DNA of 64,000 bases from Clostridia bacterium. GTDB taxonomy: Bacteria > Bacillota > Clostridia > UBA1381 > UBA9506. The notes below the pieces were generated by a model. That model was not told the origin of the DNA. It saw only the letters and a program-made list of their open reading frames with translations, and made no database searches. The stretch covers positions 1 to 64,000 of the forward strand of contig JAFYXI010000023.1 in the NCBI GenBank assembly GCA_017546245.1, read 5' to 3'. Of this stretch, positions 7,884-17,112 are shown in pieces (the first letter of the stretch is position 1; each line of letters opens with the position of its first letter). The translations under genes were made by a program, and so were the position numbers.

Positions 7884-7912
7884 ATTTTATCATATATTTT
7901 AATTGTTTACAA
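7884..7912 (-). promoter_or_regulatory. Promoter of the Gfo/Idh/MocA gene
   Basis: On the minus strand TTGTAA (7907-7912), 17 nt and TAAAAT (7884-7889). It is back-to-back with the cysE promoter. Confidence 0.6.
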
Positions 7913-7952
7913 TATTTTTTCATAAAACATCAAATTTTAGACAATGTGACAG

Positions 7953-7981
7953 TTGCTTTTTTTGGAATTTAGTACTATAAT
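7953..7981 (+). promoter_or_regulatory. Promoter of cysE-cysS-mrnC
   Basis: TTGCTT (7953-7958), 17 nt and TATAAT (7976-7981). The implied leader is only ~25 nt, so there is no room for a T-box upstream of cysE. Confidence 0.8.
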
Positions 7982-8012
7982 AATATTATCTATGTTATAA
8001 AGGGGTGATAGC

Positions 8013-8669
8013 TTGTTTAACTTTATTAAAGAAGAGGTGCGTGCGATTAAAGAGCGCGACCCTGCTGCAAGAAATGCTTTTGAAATTATTTTTATGTATT
8101 CGGGGTTTCACGCAGTCTGTTGGCATAGGCTGTCACATTGGCTTTATGTTCATAAAAGATATTCTTTGGCGAGATATGTTTCGCAAAGCTGTCGCTTTTG
8201 GACGGGTATTGAAATACATCCAGGTGCAAAGATAGGAAAGGGACTTTTTATCGACCACGGTATGGGAGTTGTTATTGGCGAAACTACCGAGATTGGCGAT
8301 AATGTTACCATATATCAGGGCGTAACCTTAGGCGGTACGGGTAAAGAAACGGGCAAACGTCATCCGACCATAGGCAACAATGTTATGATTGGCTGCGGTG
8401 CAAAGGTATTGGGTCCGTTTTATGTGGGCGATAATTCAAAGATTGCATCTAATGCAGTTGTATTAAGTGAAGTGCCTGCAAACTCTACCTGTGTGGGTGT
8501 TCCTGCAAGGGTTGTTAAAATAAACGACCAGAGAATCGGTCCTCAGGATCTTGACCAGATTCACGTTCCTGACCCGGTTGCACAACAGCTCGGATCTATG
8601 GAAGATCGCATTGCACAGCTTGAAAAAATGTTACAGAAAGTTGAGGAAAAACAAGATGAAAATATATAA
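8013..8669 (+). CDS. cysE: Serine O-acetyltransferase
   Basis: CysE moves an acetyl group from acetyl-CoA to serine, the first committed step of cysteine synthesis. The 218-aa protein has the helical N-terminal domain ([27 protein letters not shown]) and a left-handed beta-helix of hexapeptide repeats ([23 protein letters not shown]) with the catalytic DH pair and the GGTGK loop. The start is TTG with AAAGGGGTGAT just upstream. The C-terminus ends in a short coiled-coil-like tail. cysS overlaps its end by 14 nt, so serine acetylation and cysteine charging of tRNA are made together, a common Clostridia and Bacillus arrangement. Confidence 0.95.
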   Translation: MFNFIKEEVRAIKERDPAARNAFEIIFMYSGFHAVCWHRLSHWLYVHKRYSLARYVSQSCRFWTGIEIHPGAKIGKGLFIDHGMGVVIGETTEIGDNVTIYQGVTLGGTGKETGKRHPTIGNNVMIGCGAKVLGPFYVGDNSKIASNAVVLSEVPANSTCVGVPARVVKINDQRIGPQDLDQIHVPDPVAQQLGSMEDRIAQLEKMLQKVEEKQDENI

Positions 8670-10062
8670 TACTCTTACAAGACAAAAAGAAGATTTTAAA
8701 CCGATAGAAGAGGGTAAGGTACGCATGTATTCGTGCGGACCTACCGTTTATAACTATTTCCATATCGGAAACGCACGTCCGTTTATTATTTTTGATACAC
8801 TTCGCCGTTATCTTGAGTATTCAGGTTATGACGTTAAATTTGTTCAGAACTTTACAGATATCGATGATAAAATGATTAACAAGGCAAACGAGCTTGGAAT
8901 TACGGTAAAAGAGCTTGCAGACCAATATATTGCAGAGTATTTTACCGATGCCGAAGGTCTTAATATCGGAAAGGCTACAGTTCATCCAAAAGCTACCGAA
9001 AATATTGATGCTATTTTGGCAATTATCGAAAAGCTTATAAATAAAGGCTATGCATACGAAACATCTGATGGTGTGTATTTTGATACACGTAAGTTCAATG
9101 AATACGGTAAACTCTCAAAGCAGCCTTTAGAAGACTTAGAAGCCGGTGCAAGAATTGATGTTGACGAGGGCAAAAAGCATCCGGCAGACTTTGCTTTATG
9201 GAAAAAGAAAAAAGAGGGCGAACCTTTCTGGGAGAGTGCGTGGGGCGATGGACGTCCCGGCTGGCATATTGAATGCTCTGCTATGGTTAATAAATATCTG
9301 GGCGAATCAATCGATATTCACTCAGGTGGTCAGGATTTAATCTTCCCGCACCACGAAAACGAAATTGCACAGAGCGAAGCAGCTAACGGGAAGCCGTTTG
9401 CACGTTACTGGATGCATAACGGATATATAAACGTTGATAATGAAAAAATGTCAAAATCAAAGGGTAACTTCTTTACTGTTCGTGACGTTTCTAAAAAGTA
9501 CGATTACGAGGTTATTCGCTTCTTTATGCTGTCAGCACATTACAGAAGTGCAATTAACTTCTCTGATGAGCTTTTAGCGCAATCAAAGGCAGGTCTTGAC
9601 CGCCTTTACAACTGCTTATATAACCTTGATTTTATTGCAAGCAAGGCTAAAAAAGCAGATATTTCTGCTGACGAGCAAAAGGTGTTGGAAGAAATATTCA
9701 AGCACAAAGAGCAGTTTAAAGCGGCAATGGATGACGACTTAAATACTGCCGATGCAATTGCTGCATTGTTTGATTTAGCAAGAAGCATAAATTCAAATGT
9801 AAGTGCCGATTCATCACCTGAGTTAATTGCTAAAAGCGCAGAGCTTTTGCGTGAACTTGGTGCAGTTTTGGGAATATTTACTAAAACTCAGGAGGATACT
9901 TTAAGCGACGATGCTAAAGCCTTGATTGAAAAACGTAAACAGGCACGTGCTGACAAAGATTGGGCACTTGCAGACAGCATTCGTGATGAGTTAAAAGAAA
10001 TGGGCATTGAGCTTGAAGACACCCGTCAGGGAGTTAAGGTTCATATTATCTCTAAGGCTTAA
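8656..10062 (+). CDS. cysS: Cysteinyl-tRNA synthetase
   Basis: The protein is 468 aa, the usual length for this class I synthetase, which charges tRNA-Cys. Zinc-site Cys27 lies in YSCGPTVYN, the HIGN signature at 36-39, further zinc ligands in HIECSAM and [12 protein letters not shown], and KMSKS at 264-268. An in-frame reading extends upstream into cysE, but the ATG at 8656 with GAGG 9 nt upstream gives the canonical [12 protein letters not shown] start. It lies between cysE and mrnC in one operon. Confidence 0.97.
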   Translation: MKIYNTLTRQKEDFKPIEEGKVRMYSCGPTVYNYFHIGNARPFIIFDTLRRYLEYSGYDVKFVQNFTDIDDKMINKANELGITVKELADQYIAEYFTDAEGLNIGKATVHPKATENIDAILAIIEKLINKGYAYETSDGVYFDTRKFNEYGKLSKQPLEDLEAGARIDVDEGKKHPADFALWKKKKEGEPFWESAWGDGRPGWHIECSAMVNKYLGESIDIHSGGQDLIFPHHENEIAQSEAANGKPFARYWMHNGYINVDNEKMSKSKGNFFTVRDVSKKYDYEVIRFFMLSAHYRSAINFSDELLAQSKAGLDRLYNCLYNLDFIASKAKKADISADEQKVLEEIFKHKEQFKAAMDDDLNTADAIAALFDLARSINSNVSADSSPELIAKSAELLRELGAVLGIFTKTQEDTLSDDAKALIEKRKQARADKDWALADSIRDELKEMGIELEDTRQGVKVHIISKA

Positions 10063-10084
10063 TCTGAAAGGTAGGCTTTGATAT

Positions 10085-10504
10085 ATGGATATATCTAACA
10101 TTGTGCCGGAAGGGCTGGCTGTGTCGCCTCGTGAATATTCACCTTTAGCATTGGCTTTTATAGGTGATGCGGTGTACGAAGTTTATGTTCGTGCCAGAAT
10201 TTTAGCAGAAGCGAACACAAGTGCAAATGTCCTGCATAAAAAGGCAATCGGCTATGTAAAAGCCGGAGCACAGGCTGTGGCTGCTAAACGGATAATGGAA
10301 AGCTTATCTGATGACGAGCTTGCGGCATTTAAGCGTGGTCGCAATGCAAAATCTGCAACCGTTCCCAAAAATGCAGATGTTACCGATTATCGCTATGCAA
10401 CAGCACTCGAGGCGCTGTTTGGTTATTTGTATCTTTCGGGAGAAACTGAGCTTTTAAATAAAAGAATGCAAGAGGCATTCGAACTGACGGTTAAAGAGAG
10501 TTAA
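10085..10504 (+). CDS. mrnC: Mini-ribonuclease III
   Basis: A 139-aa RNase III-like catalytic domain without a double-stranded RNA-binding domain. The signature PLALAFIGDAVYEVYVR carries the catalytic acidic residues, with ALEALFGYLYL near the C-terminus. In Bacillus the enzyme matures 23S rRNA ends. The place directly after cysS is conserved in Firmicutes and supports the call. A full-length rnc is present at 26.8 kb, so the two enzymes coexist. Confidence 0.93.
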   Translation: MDISNIVPEGLAVSPREYSPLALAFIGDAVYEVYVRARILAEANTSANVLHKKAIGYVKAGAQAVAAKRIMESLSDDELAAFKRGRNAKSATVPKNADVTDYRYATALEALFGYLYLSGETELLNKRMQEAFELTVKES

Positions 10505-10541
10505 TAATTTTTACAATATATAAGCAAAGGGGATTGTATTT

Positions 10542-11396
10542 GTGGATAACAAAAGAGCAATTGAATTAGAAATCATTGCAAACCGCATACGCAAAGACGC
10601 ACTTACAGCTGTATACAGCGCGTCTGCCGGACATCCGGGCGGTTCGTTGTCAATAGCAGACGTTTTGGCGGTGCTTTACTTTGAGGTGATGAATGTAGAC
10701 CCTAAAAATCCGAAAGACCCTGACCGTGACCGTTTTGTACTGTCTAAGGGTCATGCTGCGCCGGCTCTTTACGGTGTGCTTGCTGAGCGCGGATATTTTC
10801 CGGTCGAGGATATGCCGACATTCAGAAAAATCGGCAGCTATCTTCAGGGGCATCCCGATATGAAGGGTGTTCCGGGTGTTGATATGTCTACCGGTTCGTT
10901 AGGTCAGGGCGTATGTGCAGCAAACGGAATGGCATTAGCGGCTAAGATAGATAAAAAAGATTACCGCGTTTATACCATCTTAGGTGACGGTGAGCTTGAA
11001 GAAGGTCAGGTGTGGGAGGCGGCTATGTATGCTCCTCACTACAAGCTTGACAATTTAACTGCGTTTGTTGACTTTAACGGTCTTCAGATTGACGGTGATA
11101 TTAAAGAGGTTATGTCACCTCTTCCGATTGACAAAAAGTTTGAAGCTTTCGGATGGAATGTTATGGTTGTAGATGCTCACGATATAATCAAGCTTTACGA
11201 AGCAATTTGTGCGGCAAAAACAGTTAAAGAAAAGCCAACTATGATTATTTTAAAGAGTATAAAGGGCAAGGGTGTTTCGTTTATGGAAAACAACCCTGCT
11301 TGGCACGGCAGTGCGCCTAACGAAGAGCAGTACAATCAGGCAATAGCTGAGCTTGATGCACAGATAAAAGAGCTGGAGGTGCAGTTAAATGGGTAA
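10542..11396 (+). CDS. Transketolase, N-terminal subunit
   Basis: A 284-aa thiamine diphosphate-binding half of a split transketolase. It shows SAGHPGGSLSIADVLAVLY, SKGHAAPALYGVLAERGYF and the cofactor motif GDGELEEGQVWEAAMYA ending in DFNGLQIDG. The start is GTG with AAAGGGGAT 8 nt upstream. Transketolase moves two-carbon units between pentose and triose/hexose phosphates in the cytosol. The partner half overlaps by 8 nt. Split transketolases are common in Clostridia and Archaea. It may be read through from mrnC, since no clear promoter sits in the 37-nt gap. Confidence 0.95.
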   Translation: MDNKRAIELEIIANRIRKDALTAVYSASAGHPGGSLSIADVLAVLYFEVMNVDPKNPKDPDRDRFVLSKGHAAPALYGVLAERGYFPVEDMPTFRKIGSYLQGHPDMKGVPGVDMSTGSLGQGVCAANGMALAAKIDKKDYRVYTILGDGELEEGQVWEAAMYAPHYKLDNLTAFVDFNGLQIDGDIKEVMSPLPIDKKFEAFGWNVMVVDAHDIIKLYEAICAAKTVKEKPTMIILKSIKGKGVSFMENNPAWHGSAPNEEQYNQAIAELDAQIKELEVQLNG

Positions 11397-12327
11397 GGTA
11401 GCAACACGCGAGGCTTACGGTCTTGCTTTGGCTGAATTTGGTGATACATACGATTTTGTTGTTTTGGATGCAGACCTTTCTAAATCTACAAAGACAGATA
11501 CATTTAAGAAAAAGTTCCCTGAAAGATTTTTTAATACAGGAATTGCAGAGGCTAATATGATGTCGACTGCAGCAGGCTTAGCTGCTTGCGGAAAGACCGT
11601 ATTTGCAAGCTCGTTTGCAATGTTTGCGGCAGGCAGAGCTTTTGAGCAGATAAGAAACTCTATCTGCTATCCTAAGCTTAACGTAAAAATCGGTGCAACA
11701 CATGCCGGAATTTCTGTCGGCGAAGATGGTGCAACCCATCAGTGCTTGGAAGATATTGCTCTTATGCGTTCCCTTCCGAATATGACAATTATTAATCCTG
11801 CCGATGCTACAGAAGCTGTTTGCGCAGTAGAGGCGGCGCTTAAAATTGACGGACCTGTATATTTAAGATTCGGTCGTTTAGCCGTTCCTGAAATGTTTGA
11901 ACGTGCAAACTACAAGTTTGAACTGGGTAAGGGTGTAGAATTAAAAGACGGAAAAGATGTTACAATCGTAGCAACCGGTTTGATGGTTCCTGAAGCTTTA
12001 GAGGCTCAGAAAATCCTTTCAGAAAAGGGAATAAGTGCGAGAGTTATAAATATTCACACAATTAAACCGATTGACCGTGATATTTTAGTTAAAGCGGCAA
12101 AAGAAACAGGCGCTATAGTAACCGCAGAAGAGCACAATGTTATCGGCGGTTTGGGAAGTGCAGTTGCAGAAGTATTGTGCGAAGAATGCCCTGTTCCGAT
12201 GAGAAGAGTAGGTACTCAGGATGTGTTCGGACAATCAGGAAAACCTGCACCGCTTCTTGAAATGTACGGCTTGACTGCGGCAAATATTGCAAAGCAGGCT
12301 GAAGAAGTTATTAAACTCAAAAAATAA
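11389..12327 (+). CDS. Transketolase, C-terminal subunit
   Basis: A 312-aa pyrimidine-binding plus C-terminal domain partner of the preceding subunit. Key segments are FFNTGIAEANMMSTAAGLA (the catalytic Glu region), THAGISVGEDGATHQ and the C-terminal EEHNVIGGLGSAVAEVL. The start ATG lies inside the upstream gene with GGAGGTG ahead of it, so translation is coupled. Both halves are needed for an active site. It is followed by a strong terminator. Confidence 0.95.
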   Translation: MGKVATREAYGLALAEFGDTYDFVVLDADLSKSTKTDTFKKKFPERFFNTGIAEANMMSTAAGLAACGKTVFASSFAMFAAGRAFEQIRNSICYPKLNVKIGATHAGISVGEDGATHQCLEDIALMRSLPNMTIINPADATEAVCAVEAALKIDGPVYLRFGRLAVPEMFERANYKFELGKGVELKDGKDVTIVATGLMVPEALEAQKILSEKGISARVINIHTIKPIDRDILVKAAKETGAIVTAEEHNVIGGLGSAVAEVLCEECPVPMRRVGTQDVFGQSGKPAPLLEMYGLTAANIAKQAEEVIKLKK

Positions 12328-12348
12328 ATGATGTTATGTAAAGCACTA

Positions 12349-12386
12349 AAAAAGACAGTAAAAAACTTGTTTTTTACTGTCTTTTT
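12349..12386 (+). terminator. Terminator of the transketolase operon
   Basis: A stem of about 17 bp (AAAAAGACAGTAAAAAA with its complement) closes a CTTG loop and ends in T5. Confidence 0.88.
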
Positions 12387-12409
12387 GTTTAGGGATAGCA
12401 AAAGACAAT

Positions 12410-12446
12410 TAAAAAAGAAAAACATCGGTTTTAGACGATGTTTTTC
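12410..12446 (-). terminator. Terminator of the creatininase-family gene
   Basis: A perfect 11-bp stem (12417-12427 with 12436-12446). The U tract is on the minus strand side (12410-12416 is A-rich on plus), so it ends the leftward transcript. Confidence 0.8.
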
Positions 12447-12547
12447 CAAATTAATATATTAAATACTTAATTTTTAACAGTTAACTTATGTTTTTTTGTT
12501 AATAATATTATTTTTGTCTTTTGCGCTCTGGGCAATTTTAACATCCC

Positions 12548-13342
12548 TTATTTATTTTCAGCATTTACCATATCAACATACTTAACTAATTCTTCTACCA
12601 TTTCGTCAGCAACAAGCTTTCCTAATTCAGGGGTAGCAAGCTCCGGAAAGCCCATAACTCCAACCTCGATTTCAGGTCTCTGAAAGATTTCCTCAACAAC
12701 ATACGGATGGTCAATCTTTTTCTGACTTGTTGCATACCAGTCAGGGTCAGTACGCATCATTTTTGCTGAATACGGCTCGTCTATGCAAACATCGTCCTGA
12801 ACCAAATCAGGTCTCCAGTGCATCATAAGAGCTGTTTCTACCTGACCTGCGTGAATATCGCGCTCAGGCTGCTGATTAAATAAATCAAGCCAGGTCTGAG
12901 AAAGCTCAAAGCACTCAATCATCGAAATGGTTACTTCTTTGGCAATTTGTTTATCACGTCTTAAAAGCATCTGAAGAGCGCTCTTAACAGCTATAGTATT
13001 GTCTGTTCCGCCATGACCTAAGAAAATTATAACATTTTTAAATCCTGTGCGTATAAATTCAGAACAAATCTCGGTAAGATATGTAGCAAATACGTTAGGA
13101 TTAATGTTAATTGTACCTGTTAATTCACCGCCAGAAAATGAATAGTTAACTGACGGTGCAACAACTGCATTTAAGCGGTCGCCTGCCTGAATAAGCGGCT
13201 GAACTGCCATATGTATATCGGTAGTGAGTGGAAGATGATAACCGTGCTGTTCAACAATAGCAACGGGAATTATTATAGTTTTACAGGTTTTAAGTGTTTC
13301 TTTAAGGTCGCGAACACTCATTTCGTTAAGAAAATATGCCAT
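12548..13342 (-). CDS. Creatininase family amidohydrolase
   Basis: The protein is 264 aa. It has the family metal motif EQHGYHLPLTTD (Glu, His and Asp ligands), the FLGHGGTDN segment in place of the common GNGGN, and DIHAGQVETALMM with a further His and Glu. Members hydrolyse creatinine or cyclic and linear amides, for example formamides in mycofactocin and riboflavin-type pathways. The Gly-His-Gly-Gly variant and the sugar-operon setting make creatinine an unlikely substrate. The start ATG has AAGAGGAG upstream. It is the last gene of an isomerase/oxidoreductase operon and also has its own promoter. The exact reaction is unknown. Confidence 0.8.
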   Translation of the reverse strand: MAYFLNEMSVRDLKETLKTCKTIIIPVAIVEQHGYHLPLTTDIHMAVQPLIQAGDRLNAVVAPSVNYSFSGGELTGTININPNVFATYLTEICSEFIRTGFKNVIIFLGHGGTDNTIAVKSALQMLLRRDKQIAKEVTISMIECFELSQTWLDLFNQQPERDIHAGQVETALMMHWRPDLVQDDVCIDEPYSAKMMRTDPDWYATSQKKIDHPYVVEEIFQRPEIEVGVMGFPELATPELGKLVADEMVEELVKYVDMVNAENK

Positions 13343-13380
13343 AATTATTCTCCTCTTAATATTAAATTATATGTCAAGAT

Positions 13381-13408
13381 ATTATCATAAAAAAGCATAT
13401 TTTGTCAA
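13381..13408 (-). promoter_or_regulatory. Internal promoter of the creatininase-family gene
   Basis: On the minus strand TTGACA (13403-13408), 16 nt and GATAAT (13381-13386), about 40 nt upstream of the start codon. Confidence 0.6.
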
Positions 13409-13438
13409 CATACAGATTTTGATAAACTAATACAGGAT

Positions 13439-14437
13439 TTACTTATTTACAGCCTTATCAATGCCCTCTAAAGCTAACTCAACAGAACGCGCACCCTCTG
13501 CTAACGATGCAATGTTAGGCAGTGACGGATTTTCTAAAAGCTCGGTAAAATATTTAAGCTCGTTGTAGTATCCGCCAAGACTTGAAATATTACCGCTTCC
13601 GGCAGTTCCTATATTAGCTATGTCAAGCTCAGGTGTAAACTTTCCGCCCTCGGCAGGATAAACAATAAACTCGTCAAGACCGGAATCGTAATATACGGTT
13701 GCTTTTTCAAATCTTACGCAGAATGCCATAGTAAATCTGAAATCGGCAGGGTAGTTCCAGCAGCCTTCGGCAGTTAAAACGGCATCGTCATAGATGTAAG
13801 CGGTCATCATATATTCGGTAAGACCGGCCTTTTCTTCAATGCCAACAGCTTTAACATCTTTAGGCTCGCCCATTAAGTACCTCATAATGTCAACATCGTG
13901 AACGTGAAGGTCTAAAGCCATACCGCCGCTTTTTTCTGCATCGTGAAGCCAGCCCTCCCAAGCCCATTCAGGACGCGGAGAAAGTCTTTTAAACGAACCG
14001 CTGATAAGCTTTCCGTATGTGCCTTTTTCTTTTACATCTTTGAGCCATGCGTATTGATCCCAAAAACGAATAACCTGACCAACCTGAACGATTTTTCCGG
14101 TTTCTTTCTGAACCTTTAAAAGATTTTCAGCTTCTTCTTTGCTGCGGCAAAGAGGTTTTTCAACAAACACATGACGGTCGTTTTTCATTGCCATAACAGC
14201 ATATTTTTCGTGAAGGTATGTAGGCAGGCAGATGTCAACAAAGTCAACATTTTCTGCTTTGATTAAATCTTCGCCGTCAGCATATATTTTAGCACCGAAC
14301 ATATCGGCGATTTCCTTTGCATATTCGCTTCTTAAATCTGCAACGGCAACAACTTCTACCTTGTCAGCTAAAGCCTTATAGCAGTTAGCGTGCATTGTGC
14401 CCATAAATCCGCAACCAATTAAACCAACTTTTAACAT
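13439..14437 (-). CDS. Gfo/Idh/MocA family oxidoreductase in the sugar operon
   Basis: The protein is 332 aa. GLIGCGFMGTMHANCY is the NAD(P)-binding glycine loop, and HVFVEKPLCRS carries the EKP motif with the catalytic Lys. The substrate-domain motif GGMALDLHVHDVDIMRYL supplies the conserved Asp and His. The class oxidises or reduces sugars, inositols and sugar acids at one carbon. It lies 17 nt after the TIM-barrel isomerase gene, so they form one transcript. An oxidoreductase of this family beside such an isomerase is typical of pathways running through keto-inositols or 3-keto sugars. The substrate is not determined. Confidence 0.88.
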   Translation of the reverse strand: MLKVGLIGCGFMGTMHANCYKALADKVEVVAVADLRSEYAKEIADMFGAKIYADGEDLIKAENVDFVDICLPTYLHEKYAVMAMKNDRHVFVEKPLCRSKEEAENLLKVQKETGKIVQVGQVIRFWDQYAWLKDVKEKGTYGKLISGSFKRLSPRPEWAWEGWLHDAEKSGGMALDLHVHDVDIMRYLMGEPKDVKAVGIEEKAGLTEYMMTAYIYDDAVLTAEGCWNYPADFRFTMAFCVRFEKATVYYDSGLDEFIVYPAEGGKFTPELDIANIGTAGSGNISSLGGYYNELKYFTELLENPSLPNIASLAEGARSVELALEGIDKAVNK

Positions 14438-14454
14438 AATAAATCAATCCTTTC

Positions 14455-15294
14455 TTATTTTCTTCCTAAAATTTTGTCCATTGAATTTGATGTGTTATAC
14501 AAAATTGTTTCAGGATAAAGTGCATACGGCGGCAGCATTTCTGCAGTTACCCATCCTTCATAGCCAATGTCGTCCAAAGCTTTTTTTACAGCAACATAGT
14601 CAACATTTCCTGCTAAGAGATCAACGAAGCCGCTTAATGTGCCGATTTCGCGTTTGTAATCTTTAAAGTGAATCTTTTTAATTCTTTTATTTAAAATTTT
14701 AATCCAATGCTCAGGATAACCGCTGTATACAACGTTACCAACATCAAAATATGAGCATACATAAGGTGAACCAACCTTATCAATCATATCACGCATCTCT
14801 AAAGGTGAAAGCAAGAATTTGTTCCACACGTTTTCGATACAAAGCTCTACTTTAAATTTTTCTGCAATCGGAGCGAGCTCTTTTAAAGCAGCTAAGCAAC
14901 GGTCGTATGCTACATCGTATTCAACAACATCGCTGCCCGGTTCAAAATCGACGCCAACAGCACCCGGAACAACCAAAATGCTCTGACAGCCGAGCCAGGA
15001 AGCAATTTCTAACTGTTTTTTTGTAATTTCAATTGCTTCACGTCTTACCTCTTCGCTGTTTGCTGTGTAGTTTTTCTGCCAGTATAATCCGCTGGCAACG
15101 CTATAAAGCTCGATGCCTGCATCTTTTGCATATTGCTTAACCTTTTCCATATCCTCTTTAGTAGATTTTAAACTAACTTCACCCTCTGTGTCAAGTGCAA
15201 CCTCAACACCTTCAAATCCTGCATCTTTGGCAAGCTCGAAGCATTTTTTTAAGCTCGGCTCTGCAAAAGACCATATACTAATACCTTTTTTCAT
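14455..15294 (-). CDS. Sugar phosphate isomerase/epimerase (xylose isomerase-like TIM barrel)
   Basis: The protein is 279 aa. It begins MKKGISIWSFAEPSLKKCFELAKDAGFEGVEV, the usual start of this AP-endonuclease-2-like barrel. Predicted metal ligands are spread over the barrel: Glu in LCIENVWNKF, Asp in CSYFDVGNV, His in IKKIHFKDYK and Glu in GWVTAEMLPP. Relatives include IolE/IolI, UlaE-type epimerases and hydroxypyruvate isomerase. GGAGG lies 8-9 nt before the ATG. It is the first gene of the three-gene operon transcribed away from an AraC regulator. A sugar or keto-sugar epimerase is the safe call. Confidence 0.85.
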   Translation of the reverse strand: MKKGISIWSFAEPSLKKCFELAKDAGFEGVEVALDTEGEVSLKSTKEDMEKVKQYAKDAGIELYSVASGLYWQKNYTANSEEVRREAIEITKKQLEIASWLGCQSILVVPGAVGVDFEPGSDVVEYDVAYDRCLAALKELAPIAEKFKVELCIENVWNKFLLSPLEMRDMIDKVGSPYVCSYFDVGNVVYSGYPEHWIKILNKRIKKIHFKDYKREIGTLSGFVDLLAGNVDYVAVKKALDDIGYEGWVTAEMLPPYALYPETILYNTSNSMDKILGRK

Positions 15295-15307
15295 AGTTTT
15301 TACCTCC

Positions 15308-15336
15308 TTGATTTTTAGTTAATTTTATGATAAAAT
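15308..15336 (+). promoter_or_regulatory. Promoter of the divergent AraC gene
   Basis: TTGATT (15308-15313), 17 nt and TAAAAT (15331-15336). The 108-nt divergent intergenic region must also hold the promoter of the sugar operon, but no clear leftward -35/-10 pair could be fixed. Confidence 0.5.
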
Positions 15337-15402
15337 AAATATGCTTTAATATGAATACATTTTTTTATTCTTAAAGTACAATTTTGTAAACGAGATGATT
15401 AT

Positions 15403-16278
15403 ATGAAATCAAATTATGTAAAACATAAAATTGCAAATTTAATAAGCATAAACAAGATTGTTACCATACATTATTACGAGCTGGATAAGAGCTTTAACTA
15501 TGATGGCGAAAGTCACAATTTTTGGGAAATGGTGTATGTTGATGCAGGTCAGGTGGACATAAGGGCAAACAACCGTGAGTATTGCTTAAAGCAGGGTGAT
15601 ATAGTTTTTCACAAGCCAAACGAGTTTCACGCGATAAAGGCAGATGGCAAAACTGCAGCTAATGTTTTTGTAATAACGTTTGTATGCTCATCAGAAGCAA
15701 TGAAATTCTTTAAAAACAAGGTAACGGCTGTGCCGGCAAAACTAAAAAAATATATATCTACTATTATAGAAGAAAGCGAGCAGACATTTAATTTAATGTC
15801 TGTAAGTGATGTAAAATTGCAGATGAAAGCAGATTCGCCGATTGGCGGTCAGCAGATGATAAGAACACACCTAGAGCAGTTTTTGATTATGCTTATAAGA
15901 AGTGAACAAAAATCAGACGGAATCAGAATTTTCCCTACAAAAGAGAGTATGGAAAATCATCTGGTAAGTCAGATGATTCAGATGATTGACGACAGCCTTT
16001 ACGGTAAAATAACTGTTGAAGAAATATGTACAGCTTTAAATTATTCGCGTGCATATCTTTCAAAAATTTTTAAAGCATCATCGGGATATACAATTTTAGA
16101 ATATACACTTTTGCGCAAAATTCAGGAAGCAAAAAAACTGATACGCGAAGATACTTATAATTTTTCTCAGATATCAGATAAACTTGCTTTTGACAATCCT
16201 CATTATTTTTCGCGAGTGTTTAAAAGAATTACAAATATAACACCAAGCGAGTATAAAAAATCGGTTAAAAATCCGTAA
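15403..16278 (+). CDS. AraC family regulator, likely controlling the divergent sugar operon
   Basis: The protein is 291 aa. The N-terminal cupin domain shows NFWEMVYVDAGQVDIRANNREY and GDIVFHKPNEFHAIKADG, the metal/sugar-pocket pattern of AraC sensors. The C-terminal domain has two helix-turn-helix units (ITVEEICTALNYSRAYLSKIFK and FSQISDKLAFDNPHYFSRVFK) and the family ending ITPSEYKKS. It is transcribed away from the isomerase/oxidoreductase/creatininase operon across 108 nt, the classic layout of a local activator. The ligand is presumably the operon's substrate sugar. Confidence 0.88.
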   Translation: MKSNYVKHKIANLISINKIVTIHYYELDKSFNYDGESHNFWEMVYVDAGQVDIRANNREYCLKQGDIVFHKPNEFHAIKADGKTAANVFVITFVCSSEAMKFFKNKVTAVPAKLKKYISTIIEESEQTFNLMSVSDVKLQMKADSPIGGQQMIRTHLEQFLIMLIRSEQKSDGIRIFPTKESMENHLVSQMIQMIDDSLYGKITVEEICTALNYSRAYLSKIFKASSGYTILEYTLLRKIQEAKKLIREDTYNFSQISDKLAFDNPHYFSRVFKRITNITPSEYKKSVKNP

Positions 16279-16365
16279 ATATCAGGGTTAAAAGGTTTTT
16301 GAAAAATTTTACTTTCTTTTTTCGTAAAAATTATGTATAATAAATATAGATTGGCGGTGATAAGC

Positions 16366-17082
16366 TTGAGCGAGGCATTTAAACGAACAGAGCGGCTTTT
16401 AGGAAGTGCGGCTATGGATGAACTTAAAAGCTCTGAAATTTTATTGTTCGGAGTCGGCGGAGTAGGCAGCTTTGTGGCAGAAGCCTTAGTGCGTTCAGGA
16501 ATTGGCAACATTACGTTAGTTGACAACGATAATGTATGCGTAACAAACATAAACCGTCAGCTTCACGCAACTGTTCATACGGTGGGAAGACCAAAGACCA
16601 AAGTTATGAGCGAACGGCTTTTATCAATTAATCCGGAGTGTAATGTTCGAACGGTTGAGCATTTTTATCTGCCGGATGATGATGGCGGAATAATCACAGA
16701 TAAATACGATTATATAATAGATGCGATTGACACAGTAAGTGCCAAAATAGATATTGTTATAAAGGCACAGGCGTTGGGTATTCCTATTATAAGCTGTATG
16801 GGAACGGGCAACAAACTGCATCCCGAGCGGCTTGAGCTTTCAGATATTTTTGAAACCTCGGTTTGTCCCTTGTGCAGGGTAATGAGAACGGAGCTTAAAA
16901 AACGGGGTGTAAAAAAGCTTCGTGTTGTATATTCAAAAGAACAGCCTATCGTACCTAAATATGATGAAGAACAAGAAAACAGCAGAAAAAAAGCACCCGG
17001 CAGTACTGCTTTTGTACCGTCGGCAGCAGGCTTGATTATTGCTTCAGAGGTAGTTAATAATCTTACAAACGACTTAAGATAA
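16366..17082 (+). CDS. tcdA: tRNA threonylcarbamoyladenosine dehydratase
   Basis: TcdA is an E1-like enzyme that uses ATP to cyclise the t6A modification at position 37 of ANN-reading tRNAs. The 238-aa protein starts LSEAFKRTERLLGSAAMDEL and has the adenylation glycine loop LFGVGGVGSFVAEALVRSGIG, then DNDNVCVTNINRQLHA and DAIDTVSAKI. TTG at 16366 with GGCGGTGAT upstream is the likely start. An in-frame ATG at 16333 is less likely because TATAAT (16336-16341), a probable -10, lies within that extension. ThiF/MoeB functions are less likely because the length and motif set fit TcdA. Confidence 0.9.
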   Translation: MSEAFKRTERLLGSAAMDELKSSEILLFGVGGVGSFVAEALVRSGIGNITLVDNDNVCVTNINRQLHATVHTVGRPKTKVMSERLLSINPECNVRTVEHFYLPDDDGGIITDKYDYIIDAIDTVSAKIDIVIKAQALGIPIISCMGTGNKLHPERLELSDIFETSVCPLCRVMRTELKKRGVKKLRVVYSKEQPIVPKYDEEQENSRKKAPGSTAFVPSAAGLIIASEVVNNLTNDLR

Positions 17083-17112
17083 TTGCTTTAATAAACAAAT
17101 CAGGAGGAAAAT

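Noticed and set aside
7982-8012. T-box leaders before cysE-cysS (also considered before hisS-aspS and pgsA-valS)
   Set aside because: The predicted leaders are only about 25-30 nt and contain no T-box sequence or large stem-loops.
16333-16365. ATG at 16333 as the tcdA start
   Set aside because: TATAAT overlaps it, while the TTG at 16366 has a clear ribosome site and gives the usual N-terminus.
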